64,000 nt of DNA from Crossaster papposus (lineage: Eukaryota > Echinodermata > Asteroidea > Velatida > Solasteridae). Numbering within the stretch: position 1 is the stretch's first letter; each line of letters begins with the position of its first letter. A program made the translations under genes and the position numbers. The stretch is from positions 2,542,001-2,606,000 of the forward strand of contig JBAIAA010000025.1 in the NCBI GenBank assembly GCA_037893245.1, in the 5' to 3' direction. Below are positions 26,495-39,846 of this stretch, in pieces. Under the pieces are notes generated by a model that was not told the origin of the DNA, made no database searches, and saw only the letters and a list, made by a program, of their open reading frames with translations.

Positions 26495-26850
26495 TGCAGA
26501 ACTCCCCCTGCAAAAGATGACGCAAGTCCCCCAGTGGAAATCGCCCTGTGGAAACCGCCCTGTGGAATTCACCCTGTGGAAGTCGCCCTGCGGAAGTCAC
26601 CCTGCGAAAATTTATCCCCGCAAAAAAATTTCCCCCTCAAAAAAATTTCCCCAGCGACAAGTTTCCCCCGCGAAAAGTTTCCCCCGCGACAAGTTTCCCC
26701 CGCGACAAGTTTCCCCCGCGACAAATTTCCCCCGCGAAAAGTTTCCCCCGCGAAAAGTTTCCCCCGCGAAAAGTTTCCCCCGCGAAAAGTTTCCCCCGCG
26801 AAAAGTTTCCCCCGCGAAAGGTTTCCCCCGCGAAAAGTTTGTCTTCGCAA
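26495..26850. repeat. Graded minisatellite: CCCTGTGGAAATCGC to CCCCGCGACAAGTTTC
   Basis: Units of 15-16 bp change step by step from the left (GTGGAA...CGCCCT) through GCAAAAAAATTTCCCC to CGCGACAAGTTTCCCC and CGCGAAAAGTTTCCCC. Confidence 0.9.
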
Positions 26851-27490
26851 ATTGGTATTCGCATAAATTGGTGTTCGCATCAATTGGTATTCGCATCAAT
26901 TGGTATTCGCATCAATTGGTATTTGCATCAATTGGTATTTGCATCAATTGGTATTTGCATCAATTGGTATTTGCATCAATTGGTATTTGCATCAATTGGT
27001 ATTTGCATCAATTGGTATTTGCATCAATTGGTATTCGCATCAATTGGTATTCGCATCAATTGGTATTCGCATCAATTGGTATTCGCATCAATTGGTATTC
27101 GCATCAATTGGTATTCGCATCAATTGGTATTCGCATCAATTGGTATTCGCATCAATTGGTATTCGCATCAATTGGTATTCGCATCAATTGGTATTCGCAT
27201 CAATTGGTATTCGCATCAATTGGTATTCGCATCAATTGGTATTCGCATCAATTGGTATTCGCATCAATTGGTATTCGCATCAATTGGTATTCGCATCAAT
27301 TGGTATTCGCATCAATTGGTATTCGCATCAATTGGTATTCGCATCAATTGGTATTCGCATCAATTGGTATTCGCATCAATTGGTATTCGCATCAATTGGT
27401 ATTCGCATCAATTGGTATTCGCATCAATTGGTATTCGCATCAATTGGTATTCGCATCAATTGGTATTCGCATCAATTGGTATTCGCATTT
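26850..27490. repeat. 16-bp minisatellite CGCATCAATTGGTATT
   Basis: About 40 near-perfect units; a sub-block has TTTGCATC in place of TTCGCATC. Confidence 0.95.
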
Positions 27491-29165
27491 AATAACAGAC
27501 TTTTTCGCATTAGAAGTTTTTTCCTCCTTTTTTTATTTTTCTGAATTTTTGTTTAGCATTCTAATTAGAATTCTTTGAATTCTTCTTTGCATTCAAAGAA
27601 TCTTTAATCGACACACTGTTTCAGACCCGTACGCAGGGGGGGGGGGGGTGCGACGGTTGCGTACGCACCCCCTAAATTACCAAAAGGTCCACATTTTCTG
27701 GGGTAAATAATGGTATTTTGATGTAGAAATAACAGTACTGGCACACACAAAATGTTGGTTGCGACAAGTTCACCCGCGACAAGTTCACCCCCAATTTGTC
27801 TTTGCATTTGTCTTTGCATTTGTCTTTGCGTTTGTCTTTGCATTTGTCTTCGCATATTTGTATTCGCGACAAGTTTCACCTGCGACAAGTTTCCCCCACG
27901 ACAAGTTTCCCCCACGACAAGTTCACCCGCGACAAATTCACCCGCGACAAATTCACCCGCGACAAGTTCACCCACAATTTTCCTTTGCATTTGTCTTTGC
28001 ATTTGTCTTTGCATTTGTCTTTCCATTTGTCTTTCCATTTGTCTTTGCATTTGTCTTCGCATATTGGTATTCGCATAAATTGGTATTCGCATAAATTGGT
28101 ATTCGCATAAATTGGTGTTCGCATAAATTGGTGTTCGCATAAATTGGTGTTCGCATAAATTGGTGTTCGCATAAATTGGTGTTCGCATAAATTGGTGTTC
28201 GCATCAATTGGTATTCGCATCAATTGGTATTCGCATCAATTGGTATTCGCATCAATTGGTATTCGCATCAATTGGTATTCGCATCAATTGGTATTCGCAT
28301 CAATTGGTATTCGCATCAATTGGTATTCGCATCAATTGGTATTCGCATCAATTGGTATTCGCATCAATTGGTATTCGCATTTAATAACAGACTTTTTCGC
28401 ATTAGAAGTTTTTTCCTCCTTTTTTTATTTTTCTGAATTTTTGTTTAGCATTCTAATTAGAATTCTTTGAATTCTTCTTTGCATTCAAAGAATCTTTAAT
28501 CGACACACTGTTTCAGACCCGTACGCAGGGGGGGGGGTGCGACGGTTGCGTACGCACCCCCTAAATTACCAAAAGGTCCACATTTTCTGGGGTAAATAAT
28601 GGTATTTTGATGTAGAAATAACAGTACTGGCACACAAAAAATGTTGGTTGCGACAAGTTCACCCGCGACAAGTTCACCCCCAATTTGTCTTTGCATTTGT
28701 CTTTGCATTTGTCTTTGCGTTTGTCTTTTCATTTGTCTTCGCATATTTGTATTCGCGACAAGTTTCACCTGCGACAAGTTTCCCCCACGACAAGTTTCCC
28801 CCACGACAAGTTCACCCGCGACAAATTCACCCGCGACAAGTTCACCCACAATTTTCCTTTGCATTTGTCTTTGCATTTGTCTTTGCATTTGTCTTTCCAT
28901 TTGTCTTTCCATTTGTCTTCGCATATTGGTATTCGCATAAATTGGTATTCGCATAAATTGGTATTCGCATAAATTGGTATTCGCATAAATTGGTGTTCGC
29001 ATAAATTGGTGTTCGCATAAATTGGTGTTCGCATAAATTGGTGTTCGCATAAATTGGTGTTCGCATAAATTGGTGTTCGCATAAATTGGTGTTTGCATAA
29101 ATTGGTGTTTGCATAAATTGGTATTCGCATAAATTGGTATTCGCATAAATTGGTATTCCCATCAA
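27486..29165. repeat. Tandem ~0.89-kb segmental duplication of mixed minisatellites
   Basis: Segment 27486-28377 recurs at 28378-29165 with an 892-bp offset. Each half holds a TTTAATAACAGACTTTTTCG leader, a 210-bp poly-G unit (27563; 28455), CGCGACAAGTTCACC units, 12-bp TTTGCATTTGTC units and 16-bp GCATAAATTGGT(A/G)TTC units. Confidence 0.9.
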
Positions 29166-29280
29166 TTTGTATTCGCATCAATTTGTATTCGCATTTAATA
29201 GCAGACTTTTTCGCATTTTATTCTTTTCCGCATTTTTGTCTTTTTCGCATTTTTGTCTTTTTCGCATTTTTTTTTTTTTT

Positions 29281-29600
29281 AATTAGAATTCATTGAATTA
29301 TTTTTTGCATTCAAATAATATTTAATCGACACACTGTTTCAGGCCCGTACGCAGGGAGGGGGGGGGGGGGGGGGGGGGGGGGGTGGGCGGTGCGACGGCT
29401 CTTACGCACCCCCCCAAATTACCAAAAGGTCCACATTTTCTGGGGTAAATAATGGTATTTTGATGGTATTTTGAACGGTACTGGCACACAAATGGTTTCA
29501 TTTTTGGTCCTATCAGTACAAATTCGCACCCCCCTTAAAAAATCCTGCGGAAGGGTCTGTATTTGTCGCAATGTTTGACCCATTGGTCGATACATTCTTC
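29281..29600. repeat. ~210-bp unit, copy 5, with about 28-base poly-G
   Basis: Same unit as at 24886. The poly-G tract at about 29355-29383 is the longest in the window and may be unreliable in length. Confidence 0.85.
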
Positions 29601-30800
29601 TATACATTCTTCGAATTTGAATTCACATTCTTCAAATTCTTTTTGCACTCGAATTTTTGCAAGTTCTTAGAATTGTATTTCTTTGAATTCTTCAAATTAT
29701 TTTTTGCATTCGCATTTTGTTGTCGCACTCGGAGTTCTGCAAGTTCTTAGAATTTTCATTTCTTTGAATTCCTCAAATTCTTCTTAGTATTTTTCATATT
29801 TTAATTGTTGACGTATTCTTTGACGCCTTCTTCAAAGTCTTCTTTGACCATTCTTTGTCGACGCATTCTTCAATTTTTTTTTTTTAATTTTACAAATTCT
29901 AACGCAAATTATGTAAATTCTTCTAAATACAAATTCTGCAAATTGTTATAATTCTACTTTCTTCTAATTCTTAGAATTTTTGAATTCCTAATATTTGTTG
30001 ATACATTCTTCAAATCTTTCCAATTCTTAGAATTTTTTCTCAATTCTGCAAGTTCTGTGAATTCGTGTTCGAATTTTTCTGCACATTCTTGGACGCCTTG
30101 TTTGACGCATTCTTATATATGCATTCTTTACATATTCTTCACATTCTTATTTGAATTCTTAACATTCTTTGCATTCTTTAAATTCTTTTTCATATTCGTA
30201 TTTTTTTCGCCCTCGGGGTTCTTTGCATTTTGATTTGCATTCTTATTCGCATTCTTTGTATTCTTTGCATACCTATTCTTCCCAATCTTTTCCGCATTTT
30301 TTTCGATGCATTTCGATGCATTCGATGTATCAATTTTCCGCATTATTCTCAAGATTTTTTAACTAATTCTTTACAACTGCGAATTCTTATGTTAATTTTT
30401 CTGTTATTTTATTGAATTCTTTTTTCGCATTTTCATTTGCATTTTTATTCGCAATCTTATTCGCATTATTATTATCGCAAATCTTCTTTGTAATCTTTGT
30501 ATTTTTTTTAACGTAATCTTTGACGTCTCATTTGACCATTCTTCTTTGAAGCATTTTTCAAATTCTGTGAATTCTTCGTTTAATTTTTAGATTTTTGTTC
30601 TTTGAATCCTTTGATGTATTACTCAACACATTCTTCAAAGCATTCTTTACATCCTACACACTCTTAATTTTCAATTCACATTCTTTAAATTCTTTTTTGC
30701 ACTTCGAGTTCTGCAAGTTCTTAGAATTGTTATTTCTTTGAATTCTTCAAATTCTTTTTTGCATTTGCATTTTGTTGTCGCAGTCGGAGTTCTGCAAGTT
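29600..30800. other. AT-rich degenerate GAATTC/GCATTC tract, first part
   Basis: Words such as TTCTTTGAATTCTTC and GACGCATTCTT recur irregularly on one strand. There is no gene. It looks like an old, decayed minisatellite. Confidence 0.75.
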
Positions 30801-30807
30801 CTTTTGA

Positions 30808-31911
30808 AAAGGTGTGTGAACCACCGTCTACCAAACAGAGATGAGGGCAAATCGTGCATCCTGGGGGGCGTCAACCCCTAATTTTACCCCTAACCCTAAC
30901 CCTAACCCTAACCGTAACCGTAACCGTAACCCTAACCGTAACCGTAACCGTAATCGTAACCCTAACCGTAACCGTAAACCCTAACTCTAACCGTAAACCC
31001 TAACTCTAACCGTAAACCCAAACTCTAACCGTAAACCCAAACTCTAACCGTAAACCCAAACTCTAACCGTAAACCCAAACTCTAACCGTAAACCCAAACT
31101 CTAACCGTAAACCCAAACTCTAACCGTAAACCCAAACTCTAACCGTAAACCCAAACTCTAACCGTAAACCCAAACCCTAACTCTAAACCCTAAACCCTAA
31201 CTCTAAACCCTAACTCTAAACCCTAACTCTAAACCCTAACTCTAAACCCTAACTCTAAACCCTAACTCTAAACCCTAACTCTAAACCCTAACTCTAAACC
31301 CTAACTCTAAACCCTAACTCTAAACCCTAACTCTAAACCCTAACTCTAAACCCTAACTCTAAACCCTAACTCTAAACCCTAACTCTAAACCCTAACTCTA
31401 AACCCTAACTCTAAACCCTAACTCTAAACCCTAACTCTAAACCCTAACTCTAAACCCTAACTCTAAACCCTAACTCTAAACCCTAACTCTAAACCCTAAC
31501 TCTAAACCCTAACTCTAAACCCTTACTCTAAACCCTAACTCTAAACCCTAACTCTAAACCCTAACTCTAAACCCTAACTCTAAACCCTAACTCTAAACCC
31601 TAACTCTAAACCCTAACTCTAAACCCTAACTCTAAACCCTAACTCTAAACCCTAACTCTAAACCCTAACTCTAAACCCTAACTCTAAACCCTAACTCTAA
31701 ACCCTAACTCTAAACCCTAACTCTAAACCCTAACTCTAAACCCTAACTGTAATCATAATCCTAACCCTAACCCTAACCTTAGCACCAACCGGTAACGCCC
31801 ATTTTGTACCACACCATGCCGACTCGACGCTCCCCAGGATGCACAATTTGTCCTCATCTTTGTTTGGTAGACGGTGGTTCACCGAGGTGGTCTTGACAAG
31901 CACACACATTT
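30808..31911. mobile_element. Inverted-repeat element with telomere-like core, copy 2
   Basis: The left arm (30808-30873) is shortened; the right arm (about 31,778-31,911) is full. The core is ~900 bp of CCCTAACTCTAAA (13 bp) preceded by CCGTAAACCCAAACTCTAA units. The right flank is TTAA and the left is TTGA. The core differs in length and unit from copy 1. Confidence 0.8.
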
Positions 31912-31915
31912 TTAA

Positions 31916-34370
31916 TTGTCACCGAGGTACTAGCGGCCAACCCGCACCAGGGGAAAACATTTGCATTTTGCATTTTGTTGTCGCACTCGGAGTTCTGCAA
32001 GTTCTTAGAATTGTTATTTCTTTGAATTCTTCAAATTCTTCTTTGTTGTTTTTTTTGTATTTGTTTTGACGTAATTTTTGACGTATTCTTTGACGTCTTC
32101 TTTGACTATTCTTCGTCGACGCATTCTTCAAATTCTGTAAAATCATCCTTGATTTTTGCAAATTATAATGCAATTTTGTTTTATTTTTTAAATTACAAAT
32201 TCTGCAATTTTTTTGAATTACAAATACTGCAAATTTGACTCTGACGCAATCTTATTTGATGCATTGTTTAACAGTACTCTTCGCATCCTTATTAGAAAAA
32301 TTATTTGCATTCTCATTCACATTCTTTGTATTCTTTGCAATCTAAATTTCCACATTCTAACGTGAATTGTGCGACGCATTCTTCCTAAATTTATTCTGCA
32401 AATCCTTCTGCGAATTTGTTTGCTAATTTGAATTTATCTTCAGCGCATTCTTCAACGCATTCTTTGACGTATAATTATGTAAATTCTGCCTTGAATTCTT
32501 CGCATTCTTGCACGCATTCTGCAATATATCCTTTAACCAGTTCGGGCCGGATGAGGTATATACAATTTTTCCAAGATTCAAAACGGATGACGAATAAACA
32601 CGTCACGAGCAAGGCCCCAAATAATTGTTTACTAATATTTGTCACGCACAGCAGTTTAATCACATTTATATTTTTTCCATTCTTCGCATTTTTTGATGCA
32701 TCGTTCTTTGAATTCTTTGCTTTCTTTGCATTCTAATTTTGTAATTCTCATCGCATTTTTTTCATTCTTTGCATTCTTCTTAAACAAATTCCTTAAAATT
32801 CTTTACATCTGCGAATTCTTCGGCGTATTCTCTGGCGCATTCTTTGGCGCATTCTTTGGCGCATTCTTTGGCGCATTCTTTGGCGCATTCTTTGGCGCAT
32901 TCTTTGACGCATTCTTTGGCGCATTCTTTGACGCATTCCTTGACGCATTCTTCTAATTTGTTTAATTCTGCTTTGACTTATGCTTTTTCTCATTCTGTTT
33001 TGCATTCTTGGACATATTGTAGGACATGTTCTTAAAAATTTTCTGAAAATTTTGTGAATTCGTGTTTGTAATATTCTGTACATTCTTGAACGCATTCTTG
33101 GACCCATTTTTAGACACAATCTTTAGATGCATTCTCTACATATTCTTCACATTCTTATTTGAATTCTTAACATTATTTGCATTATTCAAATTTTTGCCCT
33201 CAGAGTTCTTCGCATTCCTATAATTGTTATTTGCATTCTTAATTTGTATTCTTTCCTTTTTTATGGAATCTTTGACGTCTTATTTGACCATTCCTCTTCG
33301 ACGCATTTTCAAATTCTGTGAATTTTTCATTGAATTATTTGACCATTTTCTTCGACGCATTTTTCAATTTCTGTGAATTCTTTGTTGAATTATTTTTTGT
33401 GTATTCCTTGCATCGTTCTTTGAATTCTTTGATGCATTGTTCAACAAATTTTTCAACGCATTCTTCACATCCAACGCACTCTTAATTTTGAATTCACATT
33501 TTTCAATTTTTTTTGGTCGCATCGGAGTTCTGCAAGTTGTTATTTCTTTAAATTTTTCAAATTATCTCTCGTATTTTTCGTATTCTTTTTTACGTAATGT
33601 TTGACGTACTCTTTGACGTCCTTTTTTGACGTCTTCTTTGACCATTTTTTGACCATTCTTCGTCAACGCATTCTTCAAATTCTGTGAATTCTCCTTTGAA
33701 TTTTGCAAATTCTAATATTCTAAATTTACAAATTCCGCAAATTCTTTAAATTACAAATTCTGTAAATTTTAATAATTCTACTTTCTTCAAATTCATAGAG
33801 TTTGTTGTATTCTTTGTATTTGTTGACACATTCTTCAATTTTTTCAAATTCTTTGCCTTTTAAAAAAACTGCAAATTCTGTGAATTCGTGTTCGAATTCT
33901 TCTGCACTTCTTGGATGCAATGTTTGACGCATTCTTAGATACATTTTTAGACAAAATCTGTAGATGCATTCTTTACATAATCTTCACATTCTTAACATTC
34001 TTCGCATTCTTCAAATTCTTTTTCACATTCTTATTTTGTTCGCCCTCGGCGTTCTTCGCATTCCTATAATTTTATTTGCATTCTTAATTGCATTGTTTGT
34101 ATTTGCATTCTTATTCTTCACATTTTAATGCGAAGTTTGCGACTCATTTCTTCGATGCATTTTTTGACGTAGATTTTTCCGCAATGCTTCTCAACATTTT
34201 CAACCAATTCTTTACATCTGCGAATTCTTCTGCTAATTTTTCTGTTATTTCATCAAAATTCTAGTTCGAATTCTTTTGTGGATTCTTTAAATTCTTTGCA
34301 TTTAAAACAATCTGCTGCATTCTTCGACGCATTTCTTAAAGCTTCCACGCCTTTTTCACCAATCTTTAAA
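31916..34370. other. AT-rich degenerate GAATTC/GCATTC tract, second part
   Basis: Same composition as 29600-30800. A short near-perfect run of CTTTGGCGCATT (12 bp) lies at about 32,825-32,945. No gene. Confidence 0.75.
32537..32650 (+). mobile_element. Left-end fragment of a TTAA-flanked MITE (CCAGTTCG family)
   Basis: TTAA at 32533-32536 precedes CCAGTTCGGGCCGGATGA, and the GATTCAAAACGGATGACG block follows. The right end is missing. Confidence 0.65.
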
Positions 34371-34951
34371 TTTCACCAATTTCAGGTAGACTGCCGGCCA
34401 AGGCTAACAAGCTTATTCTTGTGATCAGAATGGTCCTCCTATGTTGATGTACATAATATGCCTGGCCTGCTTTTTGAAGTTAAATCTAAATTACTAAGGG
34501 TTCCTTATGTGCATTTACAACATGCACCTTTTTGGTTCTTTTTAAAACTTGTTACATACTTTCTAATACCGAATACCCTCTCCTGTATTTTTTTCTCCTT
34601 TTTGTTCACAGATCCTCCATGTACACAAACTGCCTGACCTTTTAAGTGTTACAAAGGCTAAGCAAAAATTGGCTGCAACACATTCTAATTGACATACAAA
34701 GGTAAGAAAGCAGCAAATTATATAATGCTTCAGAAACAAGATTGTGCATTCTTTAGAAGTGGACCTCCTCCCTGTGTATTCCTGCTGTGTATTCAAAACA
34801 GCTTGTAGATGACATATTTGACAAGAACATTTTCCAATATTGTTCCCCAGTATGTAAGGTTTTAAAGACCATGAAACATTAACCCTATCACCTTACCCAA
34901 TACTACAAAATACTACTTGTATGCAGTACTCTTATTACACTAGCCTATAAG
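34371..34951. other. Non-repetitive AT-rich spacer
   Basis: No ORF, RNA or repeat recognised. Confidence 0.5.
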
Positions 34952-35250
34952 AACTGGGTAGTATTGTGTACTGTACCCCAAATAAATGCCTAGGGCGTTA
35001 GGATAAAAAATACTTTACATTTGTTGCCTTAATCCATTTTCATAAAACTCTTCGTAACTTAAATGCATCTCAGGTTGCAGCTGTGTCGTGTCCTATGAAT
35101 CATTTCACAAAACACAAAAGTACAACTTGTAATAGGTGTATTTTTAGTACAATACAATGACTTATATGTATTTTTTAGCACAGAGTAAATAGTCATGATA
35201 TTTAAACAGCAAAGAGTCGTCAAAAGGTTTCCGAAACGTATTAGTAGCGG
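34952..35250. repeat. ~300-bp direct repeat, copy 2
   Basis: Matches 26184-26480 closely; directly precedes copy 3 of the ~1-kb unit. Confidence 0.85.
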
Positions 35251-35269
35251 ATGTTGGACTTATTTCAAG

Positions 35270-36237
35270 TTTTAACTCCATTAATCAAGGTTTTAATTCG
35301 CATCGGAGGGTGGGTGTACAGGTACCTTGCACATTTTTTTCGGGATTCAAAATGGATGACGGTAAACATGTCACAAACAAGACTGGCAATATCTGTCAGC
35401 CACCGGCACACAGCAAGCAGGTTTTTCAGTCCCTACCTGATTTATATGTCGATTTTCCCCAGAATATTCCTCTGGGTTTTTTCTCCCACCTCTAAAACTG
35501 TAATTTCTTTTGTCTTCTCTACAGGTTTATATTTTGGGCAGCTCAATAAAGATGCGTCTATGACGGGAGGTGAATTGTTACTTGCCAATTTGTATGCAGT
35601 CAAGTGCTTCTTTGCATTGTTTTCGACTGGCATTTGAGGTAACAGAAAATGATTTAAAAATGTAATGCAGAGAAAATTAAGTACACGTTTTATTTAAAGG
35701 TTGGGTACACCATTTGTAATTGCTTGAATTATCATGAATGGGTGGATTTGGGGGGTTGTATTTTATAGTAAATATCATTTAAATGACCTGTCCGAAGTTT
35801 TACTATCATGGATGCCGAGAAAAGCACAAAAAAACAGCGTTTGTTTTTAACCGGCGTCGAGCAGTTATTCTTATGTTGTTATTGTTTTTTCGCGCTCGCC
35901 GTCTGGCGATCGCGAGTTTTGTTTTATAAAATTTAAATTTTCGGAATAATATCAGAATATCTAGAGCAATCATTTTGCTGGACGCCTAAAATCATTATTT
36001 ACTTTCAAATAAGTAAGATATTTCTTAATAATACGGTAGTAAATATTTTTGATATCTGCAAATGGTGTATCCTGCCTTTAACTCGCAATATTTATAATGA
36101 TTATATCAGTTGTGTGTTTCTTATTCATGATGTTATTTGTAACAGGTCGGTTTGGGTGTGAAAACGTTTCTTGCTTCTGGAGCTGTAAGAGTGCTCAGGA
36201 TCAGATGCCTAGAGGTAATTCAGTGTAAGACTATTAA
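35270..36237. repeat. Dispersed ~1-kb repeat unit, copy 3
   Basis: Collinear with copy 1 (21190-22156), with small indels, including an insertion ACTCGCAA near 36,080. It ends at the TTAA flanking an intact MITE, whereas copies 1 and 2 end at a minisatellite. Confidence 0.9.
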
Positions 36238-36478
36238 CCAGTTCGCGCCAGATGACTAATATAAACGCAAAGTTTTTCCTAGATTCAAAACGGATGACGC
36301 ATAAACACGCCACGAGCAAGGCCAGGAAATGTCTGTCAGCAGCGAGCAAGGCCGAAAATGTGTGGGTGTGCTTCCCGATACTGGCGGCCTGAACACGCTT
36401 AGGATCGAGTTTCATTACAGTTTCAAATAATCCCGCGGGTCGGCTCGGTGATGTTAAAATAATCCCGGTGCGAACTGG
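36238..36478. mobile_element. TTAA-flanked MITE with CCAGTTCGCGCC ends (complete)
   Basis: 241 bp with inverted ends CCAGTTCGCGCC and GGTGCGAACTGG, flanked by TTAA on both sides (36234-36237 and 36479-36482). TTAA duplication suggests mobilisation by a piggyBac-type transposase. It is non-coding. Confidence 0.8.
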
Positions 36479-36482
36479 TTAA

Positions 36483-37790
<1,308 letters not shown>

Positions 37791-37803
37791 TAGGTGGGTG
37801 CTC

Positions 37804-37808
37804 GATAA

Positions 37809-37841
<33 letters not shown>
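37804..37841. repeat. ATT microsatellite
   Basis: About 11 ATT units. Confidence 0.9.
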
Positions 37842-37846
<5 letters not shown>

Positions 37847-37987
37847 TGTTTGTTTCTTGGTCTTCATTCGGAGAGATAGCTTTTGCATTCTTTGCGAATG
37901 CGTGTCACTTTGCACGCGTACATATTTCTTCACGCTTGGGTGATTGTGTGGAAAATGCGTGTATGCGCCCAGAATCCTATCGGGTGC

Positions 37988-37995
37988 CATAAAAG
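37988..37995 (+). promoter_or_regulatory. TATA-like CATAAAAG upstream of the H2B pseudogene
   Basis: Lies ~65 bp before the H2B ATG, as expected for a replication-dependent histone promoter. Confidence 0.45.
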
Positions 37996-38058
37996 TCGTC
38001 CCGGCATGCTTGACCTTCTATTCGATCGCACGATCACATACACTCATCTACTCCAATC

Positions 38059-38296
38059 ATGGCTCCTGAAATTAGCGGAAAAGGCCAGAAGAAGGCAGGC
38101 AACACCAAGGCTCCGGTCAGCATAAACAAGAAGAGGCGCTGGCGTCGCAAGGAGAGCTACGGCATCTACATCTAAAAAGTCATGAAACAGGTGCACCCCG
38201 ACACAGGAATCTCAAGCAAGGCAATGAGCATCATGAACAGCTTTGTCGACCATCTCAAGTCGTGAAGTGCAGACTGCAGTACGTCTAATCCTCCCA
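38059..38296 (+). pseudogene. Histone H2B pseudogene
   Basis: The N-terminal tail (SGKGQKKAG) and start of the histone fold (RRKESYGIYI) are clear. Then TAA (38173-38175) replaces a Tyr codon, after which KQVHPDTGISSKAMSIMNSF continues in frame. A deletion of about 90 bp then joins to SREVQTAVRLILP in another frame (38258-38296), and the C-terminus is missing. The tail residues resemble starfish-type H2B. An upstream TATA-like box suggests a DNA-level duplicate rather than a retrocopy. No histone 3' stem-loop follows closely. Confidence 0.9.
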
Positions 38297-38302
38297 TTTG
38301 TA

Positions 38303-39600
38303 GATTTTCAAGAACTTTTTACTTACACGGCCATTTACATTTTCCACTTTTATTTACACTTTCACAGCCAAAGGCCCGCTGGGTTTGTCCAATAGCTTCG
38401 TTTATTTTGTAAAGAATTTTCTCTTTTTCTGCTTATAAAAACATTGAGAAAGTGTTTGTTTTCATCCTGTCTGTACTCTACTCTATATACACGTACTACG
38501 CGTACTGTACAGTACATGCATGTTCAGTTTGTAAAAGTACGTGAATGATATTATACCCGTGACCCAGCACATCAAAATCAAGAATAAGTCGGAAACTGAC
38601 TTTCAGAGATATAAATATAATAAGATTGGAAATTCAATAAGCTTTGTAATGACATCCATCACAAGCCTTTAGCTCGAAAATTATTGGTTACGAGTTACAG
38701 ACTAGGGATGGGTATGATTAGAAAGCCTATGGAATTTCCAATGTTACTATGTACATATCGCGAATTGTCATTTCCCGCTTATTAGTGATTTTGATATCCT
38801 GGGTCACATTTTCATAGATTTAACAAAAACATTGGAAATGTGGTGAGTTGACACTTCGCGTGTGGTCTATTAGCTTTGTTCTCGTGTTCTGTTTTACCTG
38901 GGCCCAATTTCATAACAAATGTAAGCACACCAATTTGCTTAGCACGAAACATTTTCCTTGGCCAAACTGTCATTTCCAAAAATGTCTGAAGATTTTCGAA
39001 CACGTTTTATTGACGGTCGGGTATTATCGTTAACGTTCGCGACTACAATTTCGACGTCTGGATGTAAACAATTAAATGGTCAGGCAATGGAACCAGACTA
39101 TTTTCACCGCCCACAACAAATGAACCGGCCTGAACCATTGACCTCTATAGAGGTCAGTGGCCTGAACGGTAAACGATCAAGGCGCGGTTGTGCCGAAGGG
39201 CGCCATCTATCGGCGCGCTCGTACCGGTAGGTCGGTGTATTTACAGCGGCGAGGCGCAGTGCAGCATGGCGATAATTATGATATCAGTCGCATTTTTCAA
39301 GTGACTTTTGGTTAAAAAAATGAATTTGTAAAAGAATATTGTCGATGTGTATAAAAATGTGTTATGAAAACCCCCAAGCTCATATTGATGTAAATATTGA
39401 TGTAAATTAACAGGCCAAAAGTTGGTAATTTTTCTAAACGGGTTTTGTCGGGTTTGCGTCGGGCTCTGTGAGGAGTCCTTGTATTGACCCCAAATACACA
39501 AATTAGAAAAATTAAAATATAAATATTATTCGGATGAGAACAATGGTCGGGGATATCAATTTGCATGCATAATTCCAGAGCGCCCTATTAGTTCAATATC
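38303..39600. other. Host non-coding DNA
   Basis: No gene recognised. Short ORFs here lack family features. Confidence 0.5.
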
Positions 39601-39607
39601 AATCGTT

Positions 39608-39640
39608 ATCGCTTCTCGGCCTTTTGGCTAAGATCATGTG
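39608..39640 (+). pseudogene. 5' fragment of U2 snRNA
   Basis: Begins ATCGCTTCTCGGCCTTTTGG and continues GCTAAGATCA, identical to the start of animal U2, then diverges after about 30 bases, before the branch-site recognition sequence. It cannot form a working U2. It lies about 55 bp before an exon acceptor. Confidence 0.85.
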
Positions 39641-39694
39641 TTATTTATTACTGTAATATAAAAAAAGGATCTTTGTCTTCAAACTCTTCTTTAG

Positions 39695-39846
39695 GTAATT
39701 ACTTCGCCGAAGGCTCCTCCTCCCAGACCACCTGTGACCTGGGTATGTACTGTGACACCAATGGCCTAGACACGCCCAGGGCAAGTGCGCCGCTGGTTAC
39801 TACTGCACTCACGGCTCCACCACCAATAAGCCAACAGGGACCGGAG
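39695..39846 (+). pseudogene. GCC2/GCC3-repeat gene, exon A (frameshifted)
   Basis: Acceptor TTCTTTAG and donor GTAAGT. GNYFAEGSSSQTTCDLGMYC begins in frame. A missing base in the CCCAGGGCAAG run shifts the CAAGYYCTHGS part into another frame. The exon has phase-1 ends. These short Cys/Gly/Tyr repeats are typical of ephrin-receptor-like GCC2/GCC3 domains in large extracellular proteins. Confidence 0.8.

Noticed and set aside
22353-28378. CRISPR-like arrays
   Set aside because: Units are directly contiguous with no unique spacers, and the DNA is eukaryotic.
26430-29181. Long ORFs made of NWYSHQLVFASIGIRI-type units
   Set aside because: A 16-bp repeat read in rotating frames; frameshift-tolerant openness is expected from the unit.
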